From positions 1-7,218 of the forward strand of contig JAEYUU010000075.1 in NCBI GenBank assembly GCA_023429545.1: 7,218 nucleotides of DNA, written 5' to 3'. This DNA comes from Verrucomicrobiota bacterium. GTDB lineage: Bacteria; Verrucomicrobiota; Verrucomicrobiia; Verrucomicrobiales; Verrucomicrobiaceae. The notes below the pieces were generated by a model. It did not search any database. It worked only from the letters and a program-made list of their open reading frames with translations, and was not told where the DNA came from. A program made the position numbers and the translations under genes. Below are positions 1 to 6,224 of this stretch, in pieces. Position 1 is the stretch's first letter. Each line of letters begins with the position of its first letter.

Positions 1-1548
1 ACCGTCAGTGTCAACACAAAGACCGCCGGGCTCCGTGTTGCCTATTGGAGGAGGCTCAAGCTTGAAGAATGATTGTCCCTGCGAGCCTGAACCGTCACTT
101 TCCAGTTTCCACGAATAGATGCACCCAGAAGGGTCGAACAGGTTGGATCCATAAAGCAACGTCTGATCCGGTGACAAACATAGCCTTGAAGGAGAGGCCA
201 TGCGCATCTTTGCATCTGTTGGTATCCCCATCTCTTGCGCCTTGACGTGCTTCTCCTCGGTATTCAGATCCAATGATGCCACACCAAATTCCGCGATATA
301 GGCCTTCCCGTTGTGAGCAATGCACACACCCGTAGGGCTGACATTCTCCACCACAATTCTCCGGACCTCCTCCTGGCCGAAGCCATGTAATACATTTGGG
401 AAGCCAGTGTAGAGCCTGCCGTCCGGTGCAAATGCCATTGGTCCAAGCTCGAATTCGCCAGTTAAAGGAGCGATTTCCTTGAAACTGCGTACAGCGTCCG
501 TTCCAGATTCAATGTAGCTGATCTTCCAAGAGCGAGACTCAAAGAAGTAGACATCGCCGTTTCGATGTGGAGTCAACGCATGACAGTTCAGGCCTTGGAT
601 CTGCAATTCTCTCCATGATTTGTCGTTCTCACACACCTCGTACCCCTTCCACTTCGATTCACCCTTCGCGTTCGCCTTGATCTCCTTGTTCGTCTTCCAG
701 TCCTTCCAGAGCCAGCGGAGAACATCGGGGAAAATTTGCGTGGCGTGCTTGCCATTGTGACCGCCTTCGCCCCAGGCGTGATTCACGTCATACCCGGCCC
801 AGGTGAAGGAGCGCTCCATCATCTGATTGGCCATCCACCAGTCGCCGCAGTAGAGGTTGTTATCACCGGTGCCGCTTTGGAGGAAGATGCGGATGGGCTT
901 CGGCTCGAATTTGCGCACCAGCACCGGCAGGCGGTCGCCGCCGTGGATGCCCACATACGTGCCGACACCGGTGAAGACGCGACGGAAGCGATCTGGCCGG
1001 TGCCACGCCACCATGAAGGCGGCAATGCCACCGCTGCTGTTGCCTGAGATGGCCGCGTCATTGGGATCGGTGCTGAGCTTGATGCCATGCTTCGCTTCGA
1101 GGGCAGGCAGGAATTCCTCAATGAGGAAGCGCGAGTAGTTGTCCGTGATGCTGTCGTACTCGTAGCTGCGGTTGTAGCGCGGCAGGGCATTCTCATTGGC
1201 TGCAGGCACCACACCCGGCTTGATGAAAACTCCGACCAGCGGCGGGATGTCGCTTTTGGCGATCAGGTTGTCGAAGACCACCGGCGCCTGGTAGATGACA
1301 CCATCCTGAAACACCATGAAGGCGGCGGGCTTGGTGCGGTCCAGCCCGTTGGGAATGTAGATCTGATACTCGCGCTGGGTGCCGGGGAAGATGGTCTTGT
1401 CGCTGGTGTACGTGTCCTTGATGAGCCCACCCTTGGGGACGTCCGGCTGTGGCTTTGAGTCGGCGGTCAGGGGAAACTCGGGCTCCGCAGCCTCAACACG
1501 AGGGGTGAGCAAGAGCAGGAGCACGGGCAGGAGGAGGTGCGGGCGCAT
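1..1548 (-). CDS. Secreted Esterase_D / SMP-30-like fusion protein (3' end outside window)
   Basis: The reading frame is open for 516 codons from the ATG at 1548 to the left edge, so the C-terminus is missing. Residues 1-21 form a signal peptide: MRPH, a leucine-rich core, then VEA before AEPEF. An export role is therefore likely. Residues about 40-290 match the enterochelin esterase/Esterase_D alpha/beta-hydrolase type. The nucleophile elbow is GNSSGG (Ser171), the likely catalytic His264 sits in GEGGHNGKH, and Asp229 (SGTGDNN) is a candidate acid. From about residue 305 the protein resembles an SMP-30/gluconolactonase propeller, with blade-like phrases such as MAFAPDGRLY and LSPDQTLLYGS. 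Two metal-ligand positions of that family look substituted (Ser454, Gly508). GC content and codon choice change sharply near residue 313. This start is chosen because it gives the signal peptide and the frame closes upstream with TGA at about 1621-1623. No Shine-Dalgarno precedes it. Substrate unknown; a carbohydrate ester is a guess. Confidence 0.85.
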   Translation of the reverse strand, partial: MRPHLLLPVLLLLLTPRVEAAEPEFPLTADSKPQPDVPKGGLIKDTYTSDKTIFPGTQREYQIYIPNGLDRTKPAAFMVFQDGVIYQAPVVFDNLIAKSDIPPLVGVFIKPGVVPAANENALPRYNRSYEYDSITDNYSRFLIEEFLPALEAKHGIKLSTDPNDAAISGNSSGGIAAFMVAWHRPDRFRRVFTGVGTYVGIHGGDRLPVLVRKFEPKPIRIFLQSGTGDNNLYCGDWWMANQMMERSFTWAGYDVNHAWGEGGHNGKHATQIFPDVLRWLWKDWKTNKEIKANAKGESKWKGYEVCENDKSWRELQIQGLNCHALTPHRNGDVYFFESRSWKISYIESGTDAVRSFKEIAPLTGEFELGPMAFAPDGRLYTGFPNVLHGFGQEEVRRIVVENVSPTGVCIAHNGKAYIAEFGVASLDLNTEEKHVKAQEMGIPTDAKMRMASPSRLCLSPDQTLLYGSNLFDPSGCIYSWKLESDGSGSQGQSFFKLEPPPIGNTEPGGLCVDTDG

Positions 1549-1656
1549 GGTGAAGGGGAGTGTGGCGAGGAAAACCTGAAGTGGCAAGAATCGGCGCGAC
1601 GGTCGCTGGTGGCGTTGCAGTCAGGGTCCGGCATGCGTATCCTCTTGGGGAGCACC
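1549..1656. promoter_or_regulatory. Divergent intergenic control region
   Basis: This 108-bp spacer separates the start of the secreted esterase (minus) from the start of the MOSC gene (plus), so promoters for both transcription units should lie here or just inside the genes. A weak plus-strand match, TTGCAG (1615-1620), 17 bases, TATCCT (1638-1643), would put the transcript start very near the MOSC start codon. On the minus strand TTGCCA (1587-1582) has no convincing -10 box. A short palindrome, GCGAC-G-GTCGC (1596-1606), could be an operator half-site pair but is short enough to occur by chance. The function is inferred from gene orientation; individual boxes are uncertain. Confidence 0.4.
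1647..1652 (+). promoter_or_regulatory. Candidate ribosome binding site for the MOSC gene
   Basis: The purine run GGGGAG ends 4 bases before the ATG at 1657. It favours this start over the in-frame ATG at 1633 and the ATG at 1537, which lies inside the divergent gene. The spacing is shorter than ideal. It is the best Shine-Dalgarno-like sequence in the plus-strand run. Confidence 0.45.
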
Positions 1657-2115
1657 ATGACCATCCGGCACATCTACCTTTCCCCTGAACACATCTTCGT
1701 GGGCCACCACGGCAAGCCCTCGGGTGACACGCCGATGGAGGAGGTCGCTGAGGTGGAATGCGTAAGCGGCAAGGGCTTGAAAGGGGATCGCTATTTCGGC
1801 TTCAAGGAGAACTACAAAGGCCAGGTCACCTTTTTCTCCGAAGAGGTGTACGAGAAACTCTGCGAGCAGATGCAGGTGACGGACAAGGACCCCTCCGTGT
1901 TCCGCCGCAACATCATCGTCCGCGGCGTGGATCTGAACAGCCTCATCGGCACCGAGTTTGAGGTGCAGGGCGTGCGATTCTCGGGCACACAGGAGGCGGC
2001 CCCCTGCTACTGGATGAACCAGGCCTTCGGCGAAGGGGCCGAGAAGCTGCTCAAAGGATATGGCGGTCTGCGCGCACGCATCCTGAGCGATGGCGTGCTA
2101 AAGCGGGATGGATGA
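1657..2115 (+). CDS. MOSC-domain protein, probable Moco sulfur carrier
   Basis: A 152-residue protein made of essentially one MOSC domain (the C-terminal domain of eukaryotic Moco sulfurase; bacterial stand-alone forms such as YiiM). MOSC proteins bind molybdenum cofactor or carry sulfur on a conserved cysteine. Visible features are the N-terminal HIYLSPEH...GHHGKP segment, the EVECVSGKGLKGDRYFG stretch (residues about 29-45), the FRRNIIVRG strand, and the cysteine in AAPCYWM (Cys117), followed by GLRARIL near the C-terminus. The ATG at 1657 is preferred because homologous proteins begin close to this segment and GGGGAG precedes it. The ATG at 1633 would add eight residues (MRILLGST). It is the first gene of a run with mobA and fdhD, 16 bases upstream of mobA, which supports a role in Moco maturation. 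The exact partner is inferred. Confidence 0.85.
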   Translation: MTIRHIYLSPEHIFVGHHGKPSGDTPMEEVAEVECVSGKGLKGDRYFGFKENYKGQVTFFSEEVYEKLCEQMQVTDKDPSVFRRNIIVRGVDLNSLIGTEFEVQGVRFSGTQEAAPCYWMNQAFGEGAEKLLKGYGGLRARILSDGVLKRDG

Positions 2116-2131
2116 CGCATGACACGGCTGC

Positions 2132-2719
2132 ATGAACCAGGAACAAGGATCTCCATCATTTGCGGCCGCACTCATTTGCGGCGGGAGATCCTTTCGCATG
2201 GGCCGGGACAAGGCCTGGCTGGACTGGGGTGGCAGTCCACTGTGGAGTGTGCAGCTCGATAAGCTCAGCTCGCTGCGTCCTGCAAAGTTGCTCATCGCCT
2301 GCCGGGAGGAACAGGACATCCAGGCCCTGGGCGCGGAGGTGATCTATGATCCTCCGGGAAATGCTGGCCCGCTGCCCGCGCTGCTGCGCTGTCTGGAGCA
2401 TGCCCAGATTCCATTGCTCGCCCTGGCTGTCGACATGCCGGATATGCACGAAGGCCTTCTCCGCAGCATGGTGGAGGAGGGTTTGCTGGAGCAGCGCGGC
2501 GTCATTTTTCACACGGATGAGTTCGGGTACGAACCTCTGGCAGCGCTGTATCCGCCGGCCATGATCCCGATGTTGCGCACCGCGGTCGATGCCCATGACT
2601 ACCGGCTGCAAACTCTGGCACAAGAGGCTGTGGACGCGGGACTGCTGATTGTGCATCGACCTTCCGAAATCGAGGCCGCCTATTTCAAAAACGTGAACAC
2701 ACCTGATGACATCCAGTAA
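2132..2719 (+). CDS. mobA: Molybdenum cofactor guanylyltransferase MobA
   Basis: The 195-residue length is close to the usual size for MobA. The enzyme transfers GMP from GTP to Mo-molybdopterin, giving the guanine-dinucleotide cofactor used by DMSO-reductase-family enzymes such as formate dehydrogenase; it acts in the cytoplasm. The diagnostic N-terminal nucleotide-binding signature is present as LICGGRSFRMGRDKA (residues 14-28, with Gly17, Gly18, Arg22 and Lys27). Also present are GPL (79-81), the metal-binding DMP segment (Asp101) and the C-terminal NVNTPDD motif (187-193) typical of MobA nucleotidyltransferases. The start lies 16 bases after the MOSC stop and lacks an obvious Shine-Dalgarno, so translation probably depends on the upstream gene. 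The 3' end overlaps fdhD by 14 bases. The MobA assignment is firm; CTP-using MocA relatives are less likely given the FdhD neighbour. Confidence 0.93.
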   Translation: MNQEQGSPSFAAALICGGRSFRMGRDKAWLDWGGSPLWSVQLDKLSSLRPAKLLIACREEQDIQALGAEVIYDPPGNAGPLPALLRCLEHAQIPLLALAVDMPDMHEGLLRSMVEEGLLEQRGVIFHTDEFGYEPLAALYPPAMIPMLRTAVDAHDYRLQTLAQEAVDAGLLIVHRPSEIEAAYFKNVNTPDDIQ

Positions 2720-3533
2720 CGAAGATGAGGCGACGCCGGTGCGGCTGTCACGGCTGGAGCGCGGGCAGCAGATACAGCGTGTAAACGACGTGGTGGCCAC
2801 GGAGGAACCGCTGGAGATCCGTGTGGAAGGCCGCAGCCTCGCCGTGGTGATGCGCACACCGGGGCACGATGAAGAACTCACCGCGGGATTTCTGCTGACT
2901 GAGGGCATCATCCAGGAGGCGTCGCAGATCTTTGAGCTGTCGGTATGTCCAAGTCGATCCGAGGGAAAGGGCAACGTGGCCGACGTGCTGCTTGCCGGAG
3001 TGAAGATGGACTGGGACTCGCTGACGCGTCACGTCTTCTCCGGAAGCAGTTGTGGCGTGTGCGGCAAGGCGACAGTGGAGTCCGTGTTTCAGAAGTTCGC
3101 GCCCGTCACGGCGGACTGGCAGGTATCGTCAGAACTGCTCCTCGGTCTTCCGGAGAAACTGCGTGCAGCGCAATCCACCTTTGATCAAACCGGCGGACTG
3201 CACGCGAGTGCGCTCTTCGATCTCGAAGGGAATCTCATCGTGCTTCGCGAGGATGTGGGCCGGCACAACGCGCTGGACAAGGTGCTGGGCTACGCCCTCA
3301 CTTCCGGGATGCTGCCACTCTCGCGCTGTGTGCTCATGGTCAGCGGGCGGGTGTCGTTCGAGATCATGCAGAAGGCGCTGGCCGGCGGCATTCCCCTCGT
3401 GGCGGCCGTCTCCGCGCCCAGCAGCCTCGGGGTGCAGTTCGCAAAAGGATCAAATCAGACGCTGGTGGGCTTTCTCCGTGGCGACCGCATGAATGTGTAT
3501 GCGGGCAGGGAGCGCGTGACGCACGAAGGATAA
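2706..3533 (+). CDS. fdhD: Formate dehydrogenase accessory sulfurtransferase FdhD
   Basis: A 275-residue FdhD/NarQ family protein of normal length. FdhD takes persulfide sulfur from a cysteine desulfurase and delivers it to the bis-MGD cofactor of formate dehydrogenase, which is needed for activity. Family features run in order: the N-terminal EEPLEIRVEG and MRTPGHDEELTAGFLLTEG segments, the sulfur-carrying loop SSCGVCGK with Cys116 and Cys119, TGGLHASALF (162-170), EDVGRHNALDK (182-192) and SGRVSFEIMQKA, then the APSSLG segment. Both loop cysteines and the DVGRHN block are intact, so it should be active. The ATG at 2706 lies inside the end of mobA and no strong ribosome site is visible, which suggests translational coupling. 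No formate dehydrogenase subunit is in the window; its target must be elsewhere. Confidence 0.95.
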   Translation: MTSSNEDEATPVRLSRLERGQQIQRVNDVVATEEPLEIRVEGRSLAVVMRTPGHDEELTAGFLLTEGIIQEASQIFELSVCPSRSEGKGNVADVLLAGVKMDWDSLTRHVFSGSSCGVCGKATVESVFQKFAPVTADWQVSSELLLGLPEKLRAAQSTFDQTGGLHASALFDLEGNLIVLREDVGRHNALDKVLGYALTSGMLPLSRCVLMVSGRVSFEIMQKALAGGIPLVAAVSAPSSLGVQFAKGSNQTLVGFLRGDRMNVYAGRERVTHEG

Positions 3534-3754
3534 AACGCAAAGCAGCGAAGCAGCAGAGAATGAACGGTAGTTACAGGTGACCCAGCACCGAAGCTCGAGG
3601 GAGAAGCCTCCTTGGATTGCGTGCAGCCCGCTGCCGCTTTCCAGAGTTCGCAGCTTGCTGCGGTGAGGTTTGCACCCGACAAAATGAAAGAGTTCCCGGT
3701 GGCACACGACACTGTTGCGCAGGCTGATAGCACGAAGCACACTGCCATCCACGC
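3534..3754. other. Intergenic spacer between fdhD and the desulfurase gene
   Basis: This 221-base non-coding stretch begins with a purine-rich segment containing a short direct repeat, AAGCAGC at 3540-3546 and again at 3548-3554. The middle holds two neighbouring palindromes (listed separately). No T-run follows either palindrome, so no classical intrinsic terminator is seen. No convincing promoter pair was found before the desulfurase start. Whether the desulfurase gene is co-transcribed with fdhD therefore cannot be decided. Small open frames crossing it have no recognisable product. Confidence 0.6.
3613..3662. repeat. Tandem palindromes, possible dispersed intergenic repeat
   Basis: Two hairpin-forming units lie next to each other. 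The first pairs GCAGC (3623-3627) with GCTGC (3630-3634), extends to GCG (3619-3621)/CGC (3635-3637) with a bulged T, and has an outer TGGA (3613-3616)/TCCA (3640-3643) pair. The second is CGCAGC (3649-3654), TT, GCTGCG (3657-3662). The arrangement resembles the REP-like palindromic elements scattered between genes in many bacteria. No second copy was noticed in this window, so the dispersed nature is an inference. Confidence 0.45.
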
Positions 3755-4882
3755 ATGCCTGCCTACTTCGACCACAACGCCACCACGCCGCTGCACCCCG
3801 CGGCGCGGGAAGCTTGGCTGAAGGCCTCGGACCTTCACTGGCAGAATCCCTCCAGCCTGTATCGAGAGGCGGCGGAGGCCAAGCATCTGCTGGAAGACGC
3901 ACGTGAGCGGCTCGGTGAGCTGCTGGGCTGCGATCCGGAACGCATCGTCTTCACCTCCGGCGCCACCGAGGCCAACAATGCTGTGCTCCGCATGCTCGCT
4001 ACGCGGCTGACTTCGGATGCGACGGTGCTTACTTCCTGCATGGAACATCCCAGTGTGCAGGTGCCGCTGCGTGCCGTGTTTGGAAAACGGGTGCGCGAGA
4101 GTCCCTCACTGCCGGACACCTCGCTGGATTTGGATGCCTTTCGCGAGGCACTGCGCACGCAGCGTCCGGCGCTGGCCACGGTCATGGCGGCGAACAACGA
4201 ATGCGGCACGCTGCTCCCCTGGCAGGAAATCGCTCGGGTATGCCGTGAAGCGGGCGTGCTGTTCCACTGCGATGCAACTCAATGGATCGGCAAGCTGCCG
4301 GCCACCGGGCTCGGCGCATGCGACTACATCACCGGCAGTGCGCACAAGTTTGGCGGTCCCAAGGGCGCAGGCTTCCTCGTGCTGGGTCGCGAAGATGAAT
4401 CCTTGGGCCTGCTCACGGGCGGGCCACAAGAGGAAGGCCGACGCGCAGGCACGGAGAACTATCCGGCCATCGAAGCCATGGTCACGGCGCTGGAAGCACT
4501 GACGCCCCCACTTGAACTCATAGCCCAGCGCCAGGAGACACTGCGTGATGCCTTCGCGGCAAGAGTGTGCGTCGACATTCCGGACACGAAAATTGTTGGG
4601 GAAGGGGCCGCCCGCCTGTGGAACACGGTGATGCTCATCCTGCCGCGTCACGACCATCGCAAGTGGCTCGCCCGGCTCAGCCAGCAGGGTTTTGCTGTCT
4701 CGACGGGCTCCGCTTGCAGCGCAGGACATGACGGTGCCTCGCAAGTGTTGCAAGCCATCGGCGCTACCCCGGAAGAAATGAAGCGCGTGTTGCGCATCAG
4801 CGGGGGATGGGACACCACCGAAGAGGACTGGCACGCGCTGGCAGAAGCAATGCTTCGCGTGCGGGACAGCTTTGATGGCTGA
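3755..4882 (+). CDS. Cysteine desulfurase (IscS/NifS-type, class V aminotransferase)
   Basis: A 375-residue PLP enzyme that removes sulfur from cysteine, giving alanine and an enzyme-bound persulfide. The N-terminal FDHNATTPLHP is the usual family opening. Active-site residues are in place: His98 in MEHPSV (ring stacking), NNECGT, Asp173 and Gln176 in HCDATQ, the PLP-linking Lys198 in SAHKFGGPKG, the GRRAGTEN loop, catalytic Cys321 in STGSACSAG, and Arg347 in LRISGG near the C-terminus. The mobile-loop SGSACSA pattern points to the IscS/NifS group rather than SufS. No iscU, iscR or thiI gene is adjacent. Its neighbour two genes back is MobA and directly before it is FdhD, whose known sulfur donor in E. 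coli is IscS, so a role in Moco sulfuration is plausible; general Fe-S or tRNA thiolation is the alternative. No Shine-Dalgarno precedes this ATG, but the family N-terminus starts here. Confidence 0.92.
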   Translation: MPAYFDHNATTPLHPAAREAWLKASDLHWQNPSSLYREAAEAKHLLEDARERLGELLGCDPERIVFTSGATEANNAVLRMLATRLTSDATVLTSCMEHPSVQVPLRAVFGKRVRESPSLPDTSLDLDAFREALRTQRPALATVMAANNECGTLLPWQEIARVCREAGVLFHCDATQWIGKLPATGLGACDYITGSAHKFGGPKGAGFLVLGREDESLGLLTGGPQEEGRRAGTENYPAIEAMVTALEALTPPLELIAQRQETLRDAFAARVCVDIPDTKIVGEGAARLWNTVMLILPRHDHRKWLARLSQQGFAVSTGSACSAGHDGASQVLQAIGATPEEMKRVLRISGGWDTTEEDWHALAEAMLRVRDSFDG

Positions 4883-4902
4883 TCTCGCTCGCGAGCATCA
4901 AA
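4871..4902. terminator. Hairpin between convergent genes, possible two-way terminator
   Basis: TTTGATG (4871-4877) pairs with CATCAAA (4896-4902). Inside, CTCGC (4884-4888) pairs with GCGAG (4891-4895), stacking directly on the outer arm with a one-sided six-base bulge (4878-4883). The structure overlaps the desulfurase stop codon and lies just beyond the stop of the facing beta-helix gene, where a terminator is needed for both. There is no real T-run on either side, so efficiency is doubtful. Confidence 0.4.
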
Positions 4903-4906
4903 TCTC

Positions 4907-6112
4907 TCACGGCTGTTCCCTCACGCCGTACTTCTTCAGCGGGCTGTCAGCAGCCTTGGTGAGATGTCTTCCTGCTGGGTTCTTCAGCTTGGGATCTGTT
5001 CCATGAATACCGCCCACTTCCGCCACCGGCAGGCGCACCAATGACTGCGTCCGCGCAGGTGCATCTTCACAGAACCACGCATTGTTCTCGAAGCGGAATG
5101 TCTGCGGCTCCGTCCCGCCTCCGACATTCACCGTGGTGGATAGGTCGGTCGAGTGGAAGACAATGAGGTTGTCACTGAAGACCCCGTTGCGGCATGGAGC
5201 GTAGCCGGGATTCTGATTCTCCTGGAGAATGCGCAACACCCAGCGGGCGGGACGATATATGGTGTTGTGCCGGAAAGTTGCGCCATCCACACCCACGAAT
5301 GCCACAGGCGCAGCGGAGCCGATGAAATAGCAGTCCTCCACGCTGATGTCCTTCGCCTCGTACCCGGGATTCGCAGGGCGCATGTACTCCATCCCGGTGC
5401 TGCCTCCTGCATTCACCGCCCGCCCACCGGCATGGATGAAGCGGCAGCGCCGGATGGCTATCTTCCGGCTGCCGCCCTTCGTTTGCACGCCATTCGCCTG
5501 CGCGGAAGCAGTTCCCTCTTCATGCGTGAAGATGCAGTTCTCGATGACGCCTTCATGGCATCCCACAAAATCAATGGCCGAACCACCGCTGCCCCAGCGT
5601 TCCACGCGACAGCCATCGATGACGAATCCATCCACACCGGACATCTTGATGCCATCGCGATTGCCCTGCGGACCGACATTCGCGACGGTGAGACGTCGCA
5701 GCACGATCCCGCGCGATGGCTTGTCGCGCTCGCTGGCGTCGTCAATGTTGATCCCATTGCCCGTGGCGCCGGTGAAGTGCAGATCATGCAGTTCCACGTA
5801 GCTGCAACCGCTCAATTGAATGCCTGAACCAGACCCTTCGAACACGGGTGGCTGCTTGGGATCCGCTGCGGTGATGACAATGGGTTTTCCCTCCGAGCCG
5901 TGGAGCTTGGTGGCCGAGAGCCCTCCCTGATATTTTCCCGGTGCGACGCGGATGGTGGTGCCGGGAGTTGCTTCCTGAATAGCCCTGACAAGAGCGGTGC
6001 GATCTGAAACGGTGCCTTCTGCAGCGCATATGGCTTGCCCGTGAACGAAAGCGGCAATCAGCAGGACAGAAGCAGCGACGGCCGTCCCATCCCGAAAGTG
6101 TGTGCGAGGCAT
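4907..6112 (-). CDS. Secreted right-handed parallel beta-helix protein
   Basis: A 401-residue exported protein. Residues 1-30 are a signal peptide (basic start, core AVAASVLLIAAFV, exit near AICA-AEG). The mature part opens with an N-cap typical of pectate-lyase-like and PL6-like solenoids (ALVRAIQEATPGTTIRVAPGKY, in part), followed by beta-helix coils. Each coil carries a strand phrase of similar shape: IDGC, IENC, IRRC, VEDC (Cys168, 193, 223, 261), then FRHN and FRFENN, a stacked-residue ladder. The segment around QTKGGSRKIAIRRC (Lys212) resembles the catalytic-lysine region of PL6 lyases, but the matching arginine further on is not evident, so enzymatic activity is uncertain. It may be a polysaccharide lyase, an epimerase relative or a binding protein. 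It lies 134 bases downstream of an AlgX/AlgJ-like gene on the same strand. An inverted repeat ends one base before its ATG, and no Shine-Dalgarno is seen. Confidence 0.82.
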   Translation of the reverse strand: MPRTHFRDGTAVAASVLLIAAFVHGQAICAAEGTVSDRTALVRAIQEATPGTTIRVAPGKYQGGLSATKLHGSEGKPIVITAADPKQPPVFEGSGSGIQLSGCSYVELHDLHFTGATGNGINIDDASERDKPSRGIVLRRLTVANVGPQGNRDGIKMSGVDGFVIDGCRVERWGSGGSAIDFVGCHEGVIENCIFTHEEGTASAQANGVQTKGGSRKIAIRRCRFIHAGGRAVNAGGSTGMEYMRPANPGYEAKDISVEDCYFIGSAAPVAFVGVDGATFRHNTIYRPARWVLRILQENQNPGYAPCRNGVFSDNLIVFHSTDLSTTVNVGGGTEPQTFRFENNAWFCEDAPARTQSLVRLPVAEVGGIHGTDPKLKNPAGRHLTKAADSPLKKYGVREQP

Positions 6113-6113
6113 G

Positions 6114-6136
6114 GCACGGACTCAAAGGGTCCGTGC
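6114..6136. promoter_or_regulatory. Perfect 8-bp inverted repeat at the beta-helix start codon
   Basis: GCACGGAC (6114-6121) and GTCCGTGC (6129-6136) are exact inverse copies separated by seven bases. In the beta-helix mRNA the hairpin ends one base before the ATG. It could hide the translation start, or be an operator for a DNA-binding repressor, or be left over from transcription termination. The repeat itself is seen directly; the role is inferred. Confidence 0.45.
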
Positions 6137-6224
6137 AGCAGGTTCTTTCGTGGATTGAGGGGGATGAGACAGACGTTAAGGAGGCAACGGCGACTGAGGT
6201 CGCAGCTCCTTGCCGGGTCGCTGG

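Noticed and set aside
1582..1643. Sigma-70-like promoter boxes in the divergent spacer
   Set aside because: The plus-strand pair would start transcription at or after the ribosome site, and the minus-strand pair has only a 3/6 -10 match; neither is strong enough to list as a separate promoter.
1537..1656. Longer N-terminus for the MOSC protein, starting at 1537 or 1633
   Set aside because: The 1537 start overlaps the divergent gene and adds low-quality sequence. The 1633 start adds eight residues not typical of the family, and GGGGAG sits before 1657.
2156..2974. Long antisense open frame (272 codons) opposite mobA and fdhD
   Set aside because: It has no recognisable motif, its composition looks like a mirror of high-GC codons, and it lies opposite two firmly identified genes.
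3612..3821. Small open frame (69 codons) crossing the spacer into the desulfurase gene
   Set aside because: It spans the palindromes, overlaps the real gene in another frame and has no recognisable content.
4106..4834. Antisense open frame (242 codons) opposite the cysteine desulfurase
   Set aside because: It is a shadow of the desulfurase gene in GC-rich sequence, with no domain signature.
5153..5827. Plus-strand open frame (224 codons) opposite the beta-helix gene
   Set aside because: The beta-helix frame has a signal peptide and coil repeats; the opposite frame shows neither a ribosome site nor a known fold.
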